Assembly (NCBI RefSeq): GCF_041146795.1
Contig: NC_135187.1
Span: 3,731,556 to 3,795,555, forward strand
Direction of reading: 5' to 3'
DNA: 64,000 nt
Source: Maylandia zebra
Taxonomy: Eukaryota > Chordata > Actinopteri > Cichliformes > Cichlidae
Shown: piece after piece, positions 41,525 to 52,460 of the stretch
Position numbering within the stretch: position 1 is the stretch's first letter
How the letters are laid out: every line of letters begins with the position of its first letter
Notes under the pieces: generated by a model
What the model was told of the DNA's origin: nothing
Seen by the model: only the letters and a program-made list of their open reading frames with translations
Database searches by the model: none
Program-made: the position numbers and the translations under genes

Positions 41525-43265
41525 CTCATCAAACAGTCATGTTTTCATCTCATAATGACAACAATCAGAGCAACAATCTCCTCTAGTTTCATCCTTTTGT
41601 GTCTGTTGTAAAGCTGATATTTCAAACTCTTAAAAGAATAAAAACGTACCGAGAAAACATGTTCTTTGACTCTGTGAGTTTAATAAATGCACATTAAAAA
41701 ATTAAGATTTTGTAATATTTATTAAACCAGACCAAAATAAAAATGTAAACAGACACATCAAGTGTAATGTGCAGTGAAAATGGTTAAATATATTTTTTAA
41801 TCCACATATTAAATATTTCTCTATAAGATGTTGAGGTCATGTCAACCATAGATTATCTGTGTGCTCTTCATAATTTCTAGTCTCAAAGCTGTTTCATGAT
41901 CTACATTTTAATCTGATCTAAAACCTAATAAGTAAAATTAAAGAGCAGGGTGTCATCTGTATGATTAAACAGAGATCATTTAAATCAAGTTCAAGTGAAG
42001 ATTTACTGAAGTTTGATTAATGAACTATTTGGCAGTGAAACTCTGACGAGGCAACAAAGCAGAGAAGAGTCTAGAAGCTGGTGGTGGCAGAGAGGAAGCA
42101 GGTGGAGACTTAGCTGAGGATCTCTAATTGTCAGGATGAGATCAGGAGTCTGAGAGTTAAAGCACACAAAACAGAGGCTGAGTAACTCACAGAAGGCGGC
42201 GAGACAATAACTGGACTCAAATAATGACGACAGAATTGAGCTTGAAGTGGACATGATGTTAAGAACAGACTAACAGAACAAACACAGGAATGCAGGCAGA
42301 TGAGAGACTACAGGTCTGCTTTAATCAGCTTATATAGAAGTTAATCTCTTCTAGTGTTCACAGCAAAATGAGAGAAACTCACTTCACTAAACCTCTTAAC
42401 ACAAGACAAAGACCACGGTCTGTCAGGATGATGATCACATCTTATTTTCATTGGTTTCAGATTTAGGTAGGACTTTATATTAATGTCACACTTTTAAGCA
42501 TTAGTAAGATATTATTTTAAAGAGAAACTTTTTAGTTCTTTGTTCTGTCTACATTAATACTTTGGAAACTGACTAAATAACTTTAAGTTTTTACAACAGT
42601 AACAGTGATTCGTTTGTGCTGGAAATATCCAAATGAGGCTAAATCTTCACTGAACACATCCCCTACAAACACTGTTATAACAGCCTGCTTGATTTGTTAA
42701 TCAGCAGAATATTAGAATATTATAGACACTAGTTGTGATGTGACTACAATGATTTTCTGGATTTGTGTGATGAAGGACTGCAGCTGAGCTCCACAGAAGG
42801 ATCAGTTTAATATTTAACAGCTTACAAATAGAAAAGAGCTGCTCATCAGTGCAGAAACACTGACAACAGCATTTGTATTTTTAATGACAGCTTGTTATAT
42901 TTTACAACTTGGATTAATATAAAAATCTTTAATGAGCAAAAACAACATTTTTTTTCTTTGTGGACCTTCCAGCTACGTCTTTTCATCTGAACTTATTGTT
43001 ATAAATGTAGAAACTAAGAATGAGTCAGACTGATGGGCTGCAGAGAACATCAGTCATCTAAAAATAATGTTAATGTGTTGAACATCTGGAGCCAGTGTTC
43101 AGTTTTTTTTTCATGTTACTAACAACGTATTCAATAACTTTATGAATGTTAAACTGTGAGTGCACACAAATGAAATTCCACAGTAAATATTAAAGTAATC
43201 GTTCCTCCCAGTCTTTTAGTTTGTTCTGCAGCTGTTGCTTCAGATCAGTTCCTCTTCAGCTGAGA
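41525..43265. other. C3 3' flank and inverted duplicate of the V9 flank
   Basis: 41,525-42,180 is paralogous (inverted) to 55,020-55,610. About 42,480-43,265 is the inverted paralogue of 49,617-50,943, interrupted there by a 560-bp insertion. No gene. Confidence 0.7.
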
Positions 43266-43293
43266 GGTTTTTGTACGACAGTTTTTCACTGTG
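43266..43293 (-). promoter_or_regulatory. solo 12-RSS without a V exon
   Basis: On the minus strand CACAGTG (43,293-43,287), 12-bp spacer, ACAAAAACC. Flank matches the RSS of V9, but the coding side (GTAAACAGAG...) shows no V homology: the V exon is gone. Confidence 0.9.
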
Positions 43294-43606
43294 TAAACAG
43301 AGTGTTTGTTTTTGAGCCTCAAATTTATGTTTAGATTATTTAAATTAAACTTTATTTTTAATGTCGAGCTGTATGATATTTATTGAGTTTATTTTCATAT
43401 ATTTTAACATAAAGGTCTTATTTTACTGATAACTGTTAAAATTTAACAAATCATAGATGATATTATGGTGGTTCTAGTATGGAATGGAGGTCAAAGGTCA
43501 CGATGAGTTTTCTCTATAACTATTCGACTTGTTGAACATGTTGACTGATTTTTACTTAATTTTTAGGGAAAAGAGAAAAAGAAACGATTTTTAGATTGGA
43601 AGCAAA
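43294..43606. other. spacer between solo RSS and V7
   Basis: 43,505-43,606 is the inverted paralogue of 9,987-10,080 and shows the Tc1 target site unoccupied. No gene. Confidence 0.65.
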
Positions 43607-43614
43607 TGTGTGTG

Positions 43615-43659
<45 letters not shown>
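43607..43659. repeat. (GT)n microsatellite 3' of V7
   Basis: Complement of the V-associated CA run, with one C interruption. Confidence 0.95.
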
Positions 43660-43661
<2 letters not shown>

Positions 43662-43739
43662 TCAGTGAACTGTATCAGTCTCTGCAGTATCTTCCAGCTG
43701 CAGCAGTCACTTCAGTTTCTGTTCAGTCTGACTGAGGGA

Positions 43740-43767
43740 GGTTTTTGTACGACTGTTTTTCACTGTG
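43740..43767 (-). promoter_or_regulatory. 12-RSS of V7
   Basis: CACAGTG, 12-bp spacer, ACAAAAACC on the minus strand. Confidence 0.95.
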
Positions 43768-44250
43768 TGAACACCCGCTGACTGTTGATATAGTGATAAC
43801 TCTGACAGTAATAAACTGCTGCATCTTCAGCCTGGACTCCACTGATGGTCAGAGTGAAGTCAGAGTTTGATCCACTGCCTGTAAAACGAGCTGGAATCCC
43901 TGATATTCTCTCATGAGCAAGCTTAATGAGCAGTTTGGGAACGTCTCCATCTTTCTGTTGGTACCAGGCTAAATAATGATAGATGCTCCAAACATAAACA
44001 TTCTGACTGGTCCTACACTTGATGCTCACAGATCCTCCCACAGCAGAGCTCACTGCTCCAGGCTGAGTCACTGTGATCTGTCCTCTGGACTCTGAGGACA
44101 CAGAGACAAAAACATAAAGCAGCTTCATGGTTTTGTGGGCTTCATTTCAGAGGGACAGATGTTGATAGAGGAGAGGAGTTTGATTCTCTGGACTTTACCT
44201 GTGAAGCAGCAGCAGAGGAGAGTCCAGATGAGGACGCAGATCAAAGTCAT
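43768..44250 (-). CDS. Ig light chain V gene V7 (leader 44250-44199, V exon 44091-43768)
   Basis: A complete main-family V gene on the minus strand: standard leader and intron, [11 protein letters not shown]1 [35 protein letters not shown] (unusual CDR2), [15 protein letters not shown]. Both cysteines are kept and the frame is open. Its upstream flank is the inverted paralogue of that of V11. Like V6 it could join J3 or J2 by deletion. Confidence 0.95.
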
Positions 44251-44329
44251 GTTTTTGATGAGGAGGATTTCTGTGGCTTCTGTTGTGATGAAGGACAGCT
44301 GTCAGTCATCCAGTGTTCAACTCTCAGGA

Positions 44330-44376
44330 CTATAAACTCTCCCAGAGCACTGGAGCATGGTGCTGCTGATGCAAAG
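44330..44376 (-). promoter_or_regulatory. V7 promoter: octamer-like and TATA-like
   Basis: ATGCAAAG at 44,369-44,376 and CTATAAA at about 44,330. Confidence 0.7.
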
Positions 44377-44850
44377 TGCCTCTCTATGGAAATGATCTGA
44401 CTCCAACAGGAGTTGTTTAAAAAGAGCTTTTACAGCATATTTGGCATGTGACACACATGAACCCTGTAGAATTTATAGACAGGTAACAAATTAACAAAAT
44501 CTTGACCCCTTCAGTGAGGGGATGTGAAAGTTGGGTGAATTTGAACACATGTGTTAGAGCTCACCTTTATCCTGCTGTACCATCACCATCATTGATACCG
44601 AATGAGGGGACATAATCCTAATCATATCATAATAGTTAAAAAACTGGAGAAGCAGTGCCGAAGAGCACTGAAGCTTTTATATTCAATGTTGAATCAACAA
44701 TGTAAAAAGACACTTTTTCAGTTTTTGCTCCTTTGTTTTGACATATCTCACTTTGTCACTGCAGAATAATGTCATGGAAATTTAATTAACAAAGTCTGCA
44801 GACACGATGAGCAGTAGCCAACACTTTTTAATTCCCAAGCAGGTGAGAGA
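44377..44850. other. V7 upstream flank
   Basis: Inverted paralogue of 59,580-59,935 plus 61,085-61,190 upstream of V11. No gene. Confidence 0.7.
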
Positions 44851-44854
44851 GAGA

Positions 44855-44975
44855 ATCAGAATACTTTATTGATCCCTGGGGAAATTATTTTTGCTTACAA
44901 TGCTCCATTATAAACCAACATTAACATGACAGACAATACGCTAGCTAAGAATAGTACAATATATACATATATATT
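44855..44975. repeat. LINE 3'-end fragment
   Basis: CAGAATACTTTATTGATCCC, a motif of fish LINE ends, running into an AT-rich simple sequence. Confidence 0.45.
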
Positions 44976-46682
44976 AGGGGTGCAACGATACACAAAATTC
45001 ACGGTTCGGTTCGGTTCGATACTTTGGTGTCACGGTTCGATATTTTTTCGATACAAAAAAATGTTCATGCCTTTTTAATTTGTCATTTATTAAAATTATA
45101 AATATATATTTTAACTCAAAAGTACAGTTTTTAAATTTAACCCTAACCCTTGTGCGTGTTTTTTATTTTGACAGCGAATGCTCACCTGCGGACCACTTAT
45201 GTGCAGCCCTGGTTATTTAGCTCGTCATATTGCAGCCACAGAAATTCTTTTGTCCATGAAACCATAAAGCTGCACTTTCTTTTTGCCTGATTTGTCATAA
45301 CTTCTCCGTTTTGTGGTAAGCTTTTCTTTGGCTGTCACTTCTTCACCCTGACCTGTCTTATTTGGCTCAGCAGAACTAAAATATATATCTGTCTGTGAAG
45401 GTCATCGTAGTCAAATATAAATCCTGCTGCTTTTACACACGCACTCACATAAGCTCAGCGATTCTCTGCGCGATCAACCTCTCACATGTTTAAGCTGCGG
45501 GAGATTTCACTTGTCATGTTTGCATAGTAAGCTAACGATTAATAAGACGATGTCAGAGGAATTGGTGCACAAATTATCATCACTCACAGATCAGTGCTGT
45601 CGCTCTCTATACACAGTTCGCGCGATTGCAAAGTGAAAGCAAAAAAACAAGCGCAAATTCAAACGCGACTTCAATATGTCACATATTGACAGTGGCTCAC
45701 CGATGCCCATGCCATAATTACCCAGCTACATTTCTGAAAGAATGCAAAAGCATTGACATATATTTTTCCTTCCTACAATAGCCCGACGGGCAGGGCAGAG
45801 ATAGATTTTGGTAGCCCGACTGAAAAAATCGCTAGCTCCGGGACGTCGGGCTAGCGATATTGCAAGCCCTGTATCTGATTGAGGAATCACTCATCTTTGG
45901 AAAAGAGAGTTTATTACAGAGAAATGGCTCTTTCCAAAATAAAAGGTATACTATAGGCTTCTTCTGGGCTATATTCTCAGCAGCATATTAAACAGCTGTC
46001 TAAATGACTCGGCTAAAGTTAGTAGCATGCTTGCTTGTTTTTTTTCTGCTTCCACTTGTCTTTGCACTAGGATGATGTCGGCGTAAATGTGCAGTCATAT
46101 TCGTCGTGTTCCCACTAGTGCTTTCAGGTTAATCTCGTTGAAATAACCTTAACGCCACAACACGGCAAATCTCCGTTAACGAGCTACCGCCGATCGCCCC
46201 GTGCATGGGGCTAGACGGCCAACACGTTAACGAGCTAACTGCGCTAACACACTAGTTCCCACCCATGTAATTGAGCATTGCATGGCACATCCAACATACT
46301 GTTTTACTTTAGTCCATGACGCGCTTACCTTCAGGGTCATATGTCACATGAAAACCAAAATAATTCCAAACGCCAGATCTGAATGAGGGTCGGGGAGGTC
46401 CATGTTGCAAGGAGAGCTTAACTTCTGTCTCGCTAGCTTGCCCTGCGCTCTTCCTTCTGACGATGCTGTCTGTGTTGAGCGCTCAGTGGATCTGCTCTCG
46501 ACAGTGCAGCCTAGGCGGAGTAGTCAAACGCAGATTCACTGAGCGCTCAACACAGACAGCATCGTCAGAAGGAAAGTTGATAAAATAAATTACAAATGTT
46601 GTATTGTTCGATACATATGCGTACCGAACCGAAAGCACTGTATCGACAGGTTCAATATCGATAGGAGTATCGTTTCACCCCT
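44976..46682. mobile_element. hAT-like nonautonomous DNA transposon
   Basis: About 1.7 kb with terminal inverted repeats AGGGGTGCAACGATAC and, at the right, its near complement GTATCGTTTCACCCCT. Inside the ends lie further inverted TTCGGTTCGATAC-type sequences (compare 45,003-45,030 and 46,605-46,630). It sits in a TA-rich microsatellite. No transposase ORF is visible. Confidence 0.75.
46451..46574. repeat. perfect 38-bp inverted repeat (hairpin)
   Basis: Arms 46,451-46,488 and 46,537-46,574 are exact reverse complements around a 48-nt spacer. Located inside the right part of the hAT-like element. Confidence 0.95.
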
Positions 46683-46743
46683 AATATATATACATATATA
46701 TATACATATACATACATATATACATATACATACATATATACAT

Positions 46744-46795
<52 letters not shown>
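46683..46795. repeat. TA-rich microsatellite
   Basis: TATA/CATA simple repeat, probably the 3' tail of the LINE fragment to the right. Confidence 0.9.
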
Positions 46796-46797
<2 letters not shown>

Positions 46798-47121
46798 CAC
46801 CCAGCACGCCCCTGCGGCCGGTTTATCCTTCAAGCTCGGGTCCTCTACCAGAGGCCTGGGAGCTTGAGGGTCCTGCGCAGTATCTTAGCTGTTCCCAGGA
46901 CTGCGCTCTTCTGGACAGAGATCTCCGATGTTGTTCCCGGGATCTGCATATATATATGTCCTTCCATGATGGTGCCTCCTCTTCGTCTTCTTTCTTGGGT
47001 TTCTGCTGCCTGAGGTATTCACTGCTGAGCACGGGGTCGGTTGGGGCCATCTTACTGATGTATCCGTGGATGTTTGTTGCCATATATGACAGAACATGAA
47101 CAGTAAACAGATCACTCCCAT
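46796..47121 (-). pseudogene. LINE fragment (3' end, minus strand)
   Basis: The minus strand carries an open stretch (KMAPTDPVLSSEYL, RQQKPKKEDEEE, SWKDIYI) known to me from multicopy fish LINE ORFs, and a GC-rich 3' end (GCAGGGGCGTGCTGGGTGTT) leading into the TA repeat. Truncated upstream. Confidence 0.5.
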
Positions 47122-47717
47122 CTTTTACTTTAAATTCACATTTGGAGTCCAGCCAAACGTGGTAAAAGTGTTAAGCCCCGTTGAAGAACTGAAAAGCATA
47201 GTATTTATTTTGGCACACAGGCCGCACTCATTGGAGGATATGATTTATATATATGACTGTTAAACAGAAGAAGTTGCAATCATTGATAGAAAATAGCAAT
47301 AGGGGGGAAAGGATTCAACCTGAAGAGACATAAACATGGCAAAGAAATGTGGTAGGATCTAAATCTCAAACACAAGCAAACTGCCTTTTGTTGCAGAAAT
47401 TTTAATCAGCAAAAACAGGATGTTCAAGGCAAAATGTTCAGAAACCTGAGTCTGTCTCAAAAGATTGCCCCTGACTCCATGAACTCTTCCAGTCCATCTT
47501 ACAGCTTTTGATTTAACATTGTTGAGTCTCAGTCTTTGTTCAAACTTAAGGCCCGTCTTAAATCCATGCATGTCTATATTTATTTGTATTAGAATTCATA
47601 TTTGAATTATTTCACATTTTCCATTTGATTTTTTTTATTCAAATTTATCTCTCCACTAGATGTCATGAATGATTTAATTATTCAGCTCAGGACAGCTGCA
47701 GCTGACTGACTCTGTGT
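47122..47717. other. intergenic, no gene seen
   Basis: The end (from about 47,660) is the V8 upstream flank shared with 25,860-25,910. Confidence 0.5.
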
Positions 47718-47725
47718 GTTTGCAT
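47718..47725 (+). promoter_or_regulatory. octamer-like motif of V8
   Basis: GTTTGCAT, 95 bp before the leader ATG. Confidence 0.65.
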
Positions 47726-47819
47726 ATGTGTCCTGCCTCTCTGCTCACAGCTGTTAAGAGGCCAGTGTTGATCAGTGGCTGTCCAGGCCTTTCAGAGCCA
47801 CTCACACACCAGCAGCACA

Positions 47820-48364
47820 ATGATGATGTCACTGACTCTACTGCTGGCCACCCTGGGGCTCCTTGTTCAGGGTGAGACGCTCTGTGAAAACTTTGCTTCA
47901 GCATGCAGCCAGGTTCACCACAATGATGTTCTGCTATGATGGAGAAACTCTGAAACCAGCAGCACTGACCTTCTTCCATCTGTTCTCCATGTTAGAGAAA
48001 TGATCCTCGAATGTTTGGATGTTCATCATCTCAATAACTTTTCTCCACTTTTTCATGTTTTCAGGTTTATCAGGAGAAAAAGTCCTGACTCAGACTCCTA
48101 AAGCTCAGTCTGTTGTTCTTGGACAGACTGTCTCTGTCAGATGTAAAGCCAGTTCAAGTGTTAGCAACAACCTCCACTGGTACCTTCAAAAGGACGGAGA
48201 ATCTCCCAAACTCTTAATTTATCATGCTACAAACCGTCAGTCTGGAGTTTCTGATCGTTTCAGTGGAAGTGGATCTGGGACTGACTACACTCTGACTATC
48301 AGCAGAGTTCAGGCTGAAGATGCAGGAGTTTATTACTGTCAGCAGTGTAATAGCTGGCCGTTCA
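47820..48364 (+). CDS. Ig light chain V gene V8, second V family (leader 47820-47871, V exon 48065-48364)
   Basis: A complete V gene of a different family. The leader [17 protein letters not shown] has a GTGAG donor, a 193-bp intron and acceptor GTTTTCAG. The V exon reads [73 protein letters not shown]. It has a short CDR1 and kappa-like QQ..WPF CDR3 start with an extra Cys. Canonical Cys and Trp are intact, so it looks functional. Plus strand. It is the full-length counterpart of the V-less pseudogene at 26,012. Confidence 0.95.
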
Positions 48365-48392
48365 CACAGTGATACAACGCTGTACAAAAACC
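48365..48392 (+). promoter_or_regulatory. 12-RSS of V8
   Basis: CACAGTG, spacer ATACAACGCTGT, ACAAAAACC. Confidence 0.95.
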
Positions 48393-48734
48393 TCACACAG
48401 CTGGAGAGGAACTGAGAAAAAAGATCATCTGAACTGACAGCTGCTCAGAAACACACATTATTTTATCTGTATAAAATAGTTTATATTTTTTTTTATAAAT
48501 ACATATTATAAATGTTAATATGATCATTTTGTGAATGTTTTTATTATTTTTATTTTTAAGCAAGAAGTTATTTATCCTATAAATAGAATTTTATTGCTAC
48601 AATTAATTATCTGTAAAACAGAGAATATCGATACGAGCAACGATTGAAAGCAATCAATTAAATATTTTATCTTTGGATTATGAAAGCTCGAATCAACTTT
48701 CTCAAACCCAAAAGACCAATGACTAATGCTGCTT
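48393..48734. other. V8 3' flank
   Basis: Duplicate of 26,099-26,440. No CA run follows this V family. Confidence 0.7.
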
Positions 48735-48829
48735 TTAACCATGTAAAGCACTTTGTGCTGCATTTCTGTACAAAAAGTGCTTTATAAATAAAGATTGATC
48801 GATCGATTGATTGATCGATTGATTGATTA
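48735..48829 (+). repeat. LINE 3' tail with GATT/GATC repeats
   Basis: AAAGTGCTTTATAAATAAAG followed by tandem GATT/GATC units, typical of CR1/L2-type 3' ends. Confidence 0.6.
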
Positions 48830-49128
48830 CTACAGTGCCGTGATCTTCCTCATGCTGTGTGTGTTTTGTTAGATTCTTCCCAGTTTAGGTTTTGTGGAGT
48901 TTTCTGTTCAGCAATAAAAGCTGCCATTTTGAGTTCAGTCCTTTTTCCAGTGAGTTTGCGTTTGGGTCCAATTCCTGCCTGGACACAGCCCGATCACGAC
49001 AGTTGTGAGCTGTGAGTTGTGTATCAATGAAGTAACAAATCCCTTTATTAGTGTAGAAACAACAGCAGTGTGTATGTGTGTATAAAACAACGAGAAAGGC
49101 TAATTTGATTGGGGAAAAGCATCACTGA
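48830..49128 (+). repeat. LTR-like 3' end and unknown sequence
   Basis: An AATAAA at 48,914 and an ending GATCACGACAG near 49,000 resemble an LTR end. It replaces the leader side of V9. Confidence 0.35.
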
Positions 49129-49285
49129 TGTTCTGCTATGATGGAGAAACTCTGAAACCAGCAGCACTGACCTTCTTCCATCTGTTCTCCGTGTTAGAGA
49201 AATGATCCTCTAATGTTTGGATGTTGGTCATCTTTCACAGAGCTCGATTTGTCTCAATAACTTTTCTCCTCTTTTTATGTTTCAG

Positions 49286-49588
49286 GTTCATCTGGAGATG
49301 TCATCCTGACTCAGACTCCAGAAGTTCAGTCTGTTGTTCCAGGACAGACTGTCTCTGTCAGATGTAAAGCCAGTTCAAGTATGGGTAGCTACCTCCACTG
49401 GTATCTTCAGAAACCCTCAGAAGCTCCTAAACTGCTCGTTTATCATGCTACAAACCGTCATTCTGGAGTTTCTGATCGTTTCAGTGGAAGTGGATCTGGG
49501 ACTGATTTCACTTTGACCATCAGTGGAGTTCAGGCTGAAGATGCAGGAGTTTATTACTGTGGACAAAGTGGTTACAGCCGCCCGTTCA
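49286..49588 (+). pseudogene. V9, second-family V exon without leader
   Basis: V exon intact: [20 protein letters not shown], first Cys, [45 protein letters not shown]. The acceptor TGTTTCAG and about 155 bp of intron are conserved with V8. The homology ends at 49,129 inside the intron, and no leader exon or octamer is present upstream. The exon could be rearranged by RAG but would lack a promoter and signal peptide. Confidence 0.88.
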
Positions 49589-49616
49589 CACAGTGAAAAA
49601 CTGTCGTACAAAAACC
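49589..49616 (+). promoter_or_regulatory. 12-RSS of V9
   Basis: CACAGTG, spacer AAAAACTGTCGT, ACAAAAACC. The spacer resembles that of the main V family more than V8. Confidence 0.95.
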
Positions 49617-49729
49617 TCTCAGCTGAAGAGGAACTGATCTGAAGCAACAGCTGCAGAACAAACTAAAAGACTGGGAGGAACGATTACTTTAATATTTACT
49701 GTGGAATTTCATTTGTGTGCACTGTGAGA

Positions 49730-50290
49730 TTATTATATTATCTTATGCCACATTATACCCCTAATTAAAGGTTGTGAAACTATTATGTAGTTTTAGTTTG
49801 CATTATTCTCCTTAGAAGAAGGTGATAACTATTACATTTATTAGACTGCTGATTTATTGTGAATGAATGATATTGTTTTATGATGCATTATACTGCTGAA
49901 TATAAGAAATACTGTTTTCAGAGAATCATGGCCTTATTTGTCTGATTAGAAGAGAACAGAAGATACTGGAGAGGTTTTCTGCCCCATCTCATCAGGAGGA
50001 GATAAAACAGGAAGCCAAGGCCGTCACTTAGGCGCCGTAAGAGAGAAAGAATGTGAATGCTTAGTTTGGAGGGGGCTGAAGCTATAAGAATGTGACAAAC
50101 GGTCAGACACGTCGAGATCAGGCAGACACCTTCCCGCGCTCATCTCCCCTCCGGATGGTTTATGCTCAAAAGTGTTTGCATGGAATAATGAGAATTGTAT
50201 AAAATGATTGTTGAGCATTTATACACCGAGTGTTGTCCTTCTTTCAGCCCAAAGATGACAGAATTGGGAGAATTTAACAACAATCACAGT
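49730..50290. repeat. 560-bp insertion, possibly a solo LTR
   Basis: Absent from the inverted paralogue at 43,140-43,190. Contains a TATAAAATG box near 50,197 and an ending AATTTAACA, LTR-like features, but exact ends and target duplication were not resolved. Confidence 0.4.
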
Positions 50291-50945
50291 TCAAGTTTAA
50301 ATTTAAAATGATTTATTAGATAAATTGTTAGTAACATAAAACACACAAAACAAAAAAAATGAAGTGGTGTACCCAAATAAAAATATGAGTCACAGAATAC
50401 AGACACAACACTGGCTCCAGATTTTTAACACATTAACATTATTTTTAGATGACTGATGTTCTCTGTAGTCCACCAGTCTGACTCATTCTTAGTTTCTACA
50501 TTTATAACAATAGACAGTCTGTCCAGAGAGAGAGGCTCGACCTACTACAGAAAGAGAAAATAGACTTTAGAGTTCAGATAAAAAGACATAACTGAAAGGT
50601 AAAATATAACAAGCTGTTATTAAAAATACAAATGCTGTTGTCAGTGTTTCTGCACTGATGAGCAGCTCTTTTCTATTTGTAAGCTGTTAAATATTAAACT
50701 GGAGCTCAGCTGCAGTCATTGTTATCACACAAATCCAGAAAATCATTGTAGTCACATCACAACTAGTGTCTATAATATTCTGATATTCTGCTGATTAACA
50801 AATCAAGAATGCTGTGTAAACAGTATTTGTAGGAAATGTGTTCAGTGAAGATTTAGCCTCATTTGGATATTTCCAACAAAAACAAATCACTGTTACTGTT
50901 GTAAAAACCTAAAGTTATTTAGTCAGTTTCCAAAGTATTGATGTA

Positions 50946-51406
50946 CAGGGAGTGCAGAATTATTAGGCAAATGAGTATTTTAAGCATATTAGGTGATGTG
51001 CATCTCTGTAATGAGAAGGGGTGTGGTCTAATGACATCAACACCCTATATCAGGTGTGCATAATTATTAGGCAACGTCCTTTCCTTTGACAAAATGGGTC
51101 AAAAGAAGGACTTGACAGGCTCATAAAAGTCAAAAATAGTGAGATATCTTGCAGAGGGATGCAGCAGTCTCAAAATTGCAAAGCTTCTGAAGCGTGATCA
51201 TCGAACAATCAAGCGTTTCATTCAAAATAGTCAACAGGGTCGCAAGAAGCGTGTGGAAAAACCAAGGCGCCAAATAACTGCCCATGAACTGAGAAAAGTC
51301 AAGCGTGCAGCTGCCAAGATGCCACTTGCCACCAGTTTGGCCATATTTCAGAGCTGCAACATCACTGGAGTGCCCAAAAGCACAAGGTGTGCAATACTCA
51401 GAGACA
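50946..51406 (+). pseudogene. truncated Tc1-like transposon copy
   Basis: The 5' end of the same family as 10,080-11,642 (inverted repeat CAGGGAGTGCAGAATTATTA after TA). The transposase starts at 51,092, has a TAA about 11 codons in (TGS then stop), stays homologous to about residue 104 and breaks at 51,406. Confidence 0.88.
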
Positions 51407-51832
51407 CACTGGACAATACACTACCAACATTCAGACAATATGAGGACTTTCAGCGCCTCTCTCTGTCTCTCGCTAGCAAAGTTCTCCCAGACAACAAAGT
51501 AAAGCTAGTTTTAGGCTACGAGCCCGACGTATTAGCAAGAGGTCCCTTTACTACGGTTTGGAGCCACAAGCCACTAGAGGCAGAACTACTTATTCCGTCT
51601 GCATGGGATTTTTTATATATGTTCTTCTTCTCTCTCCTCTCCTTGTCCACATCATAGGACATTACATCACCCTATTTTAGGCCACACCTGGGACATGGCT
51701 ACTTTTCACGTTCTGTCCAGGTTTTCCTATAGGCCTACAGAGGACTTATATGTGTGACGCCATCTCCGAGGTGCTGCTTTGCGAGTGGTTGTTCTGCTCT
51801 CACAGACGGGTACACCTGATGATGTTTAAAAG
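51407..51832 (+). other. unknown sequence, hAT-associated
   Basis: Follows the broken Tc1 copy. Partly open frame, no recognisable motif. It probably belongs to the 5' part of the next element. Confidence 0.35.
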
Positions 51833-52460
51833 ATGCCAAAGAGCAAGTGTATCTTTTCAGAAGAACTGCAAAAGAAATTTCCTTCATATCACCCCGTTTG
51901 GAATAAATGGGAGGCGGAGTGCACCGTTTGCAGAGCTGGCACATACCCTTATGTGTCTAACAAAGGTGCTGGAAGTCTTGTTGCTCACAAGGATACAGAA
52001 AAACATAAAAAGGCTCAGTTTACTGAGTTGTTTGTTACACCTGGGAAAAACAACGATGCTGCGGTATCTGCAGCAGAAGGTGCACTGGCATTTCATACTG
52101 TGAAGCATTACAATAGCTACAGATCCATGGATTGCACTAGTGTGTTGCTAAAAAACGCATTTGCAGACTTTAACACAGCTAAAAGGTTCAGCAGTGCCCG
52201 CATCACGACTGAAGACTGATTGTCAATGGTGTGATAGCGCTACATTCACTGGGAGTCATTCATAAAGTTTTTAATGAAATCCAGTAATGTGGTGTTTCTA
52301 CAGACGGAAGTAACCATGGAGCCGAGAAAATATTCCCGATCATAATTCAGTACTTTGACTGGAAGATTGGTGGCGTGCAAACAAAATTAATTGAGGTGAG
52401 AAACACCCCAAATGAGAATGCAGATACCATTACACCATACCTCACTGGTCATTTTTCTTA
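51833..52460 (+). pseudogene. hAT-type transposase N-terminal relic with BED-like zinc finger
   Basis: The open stretch 51,833-52,219 has a C-x2-C ... H-x4-H finger (ECTVCRAG... AHKDTEKHKKA) and the FHTVKHYNSYRSMDCTS segment typical of hAT-like transposases. It stops at a TGA (52,217). Further homology (GAEKIFPIIIQYFDWKIGG, LIEVRNTPNENADTI) continues to about 52,430 in shifted frames. Decayed. Confidence 0.7.
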
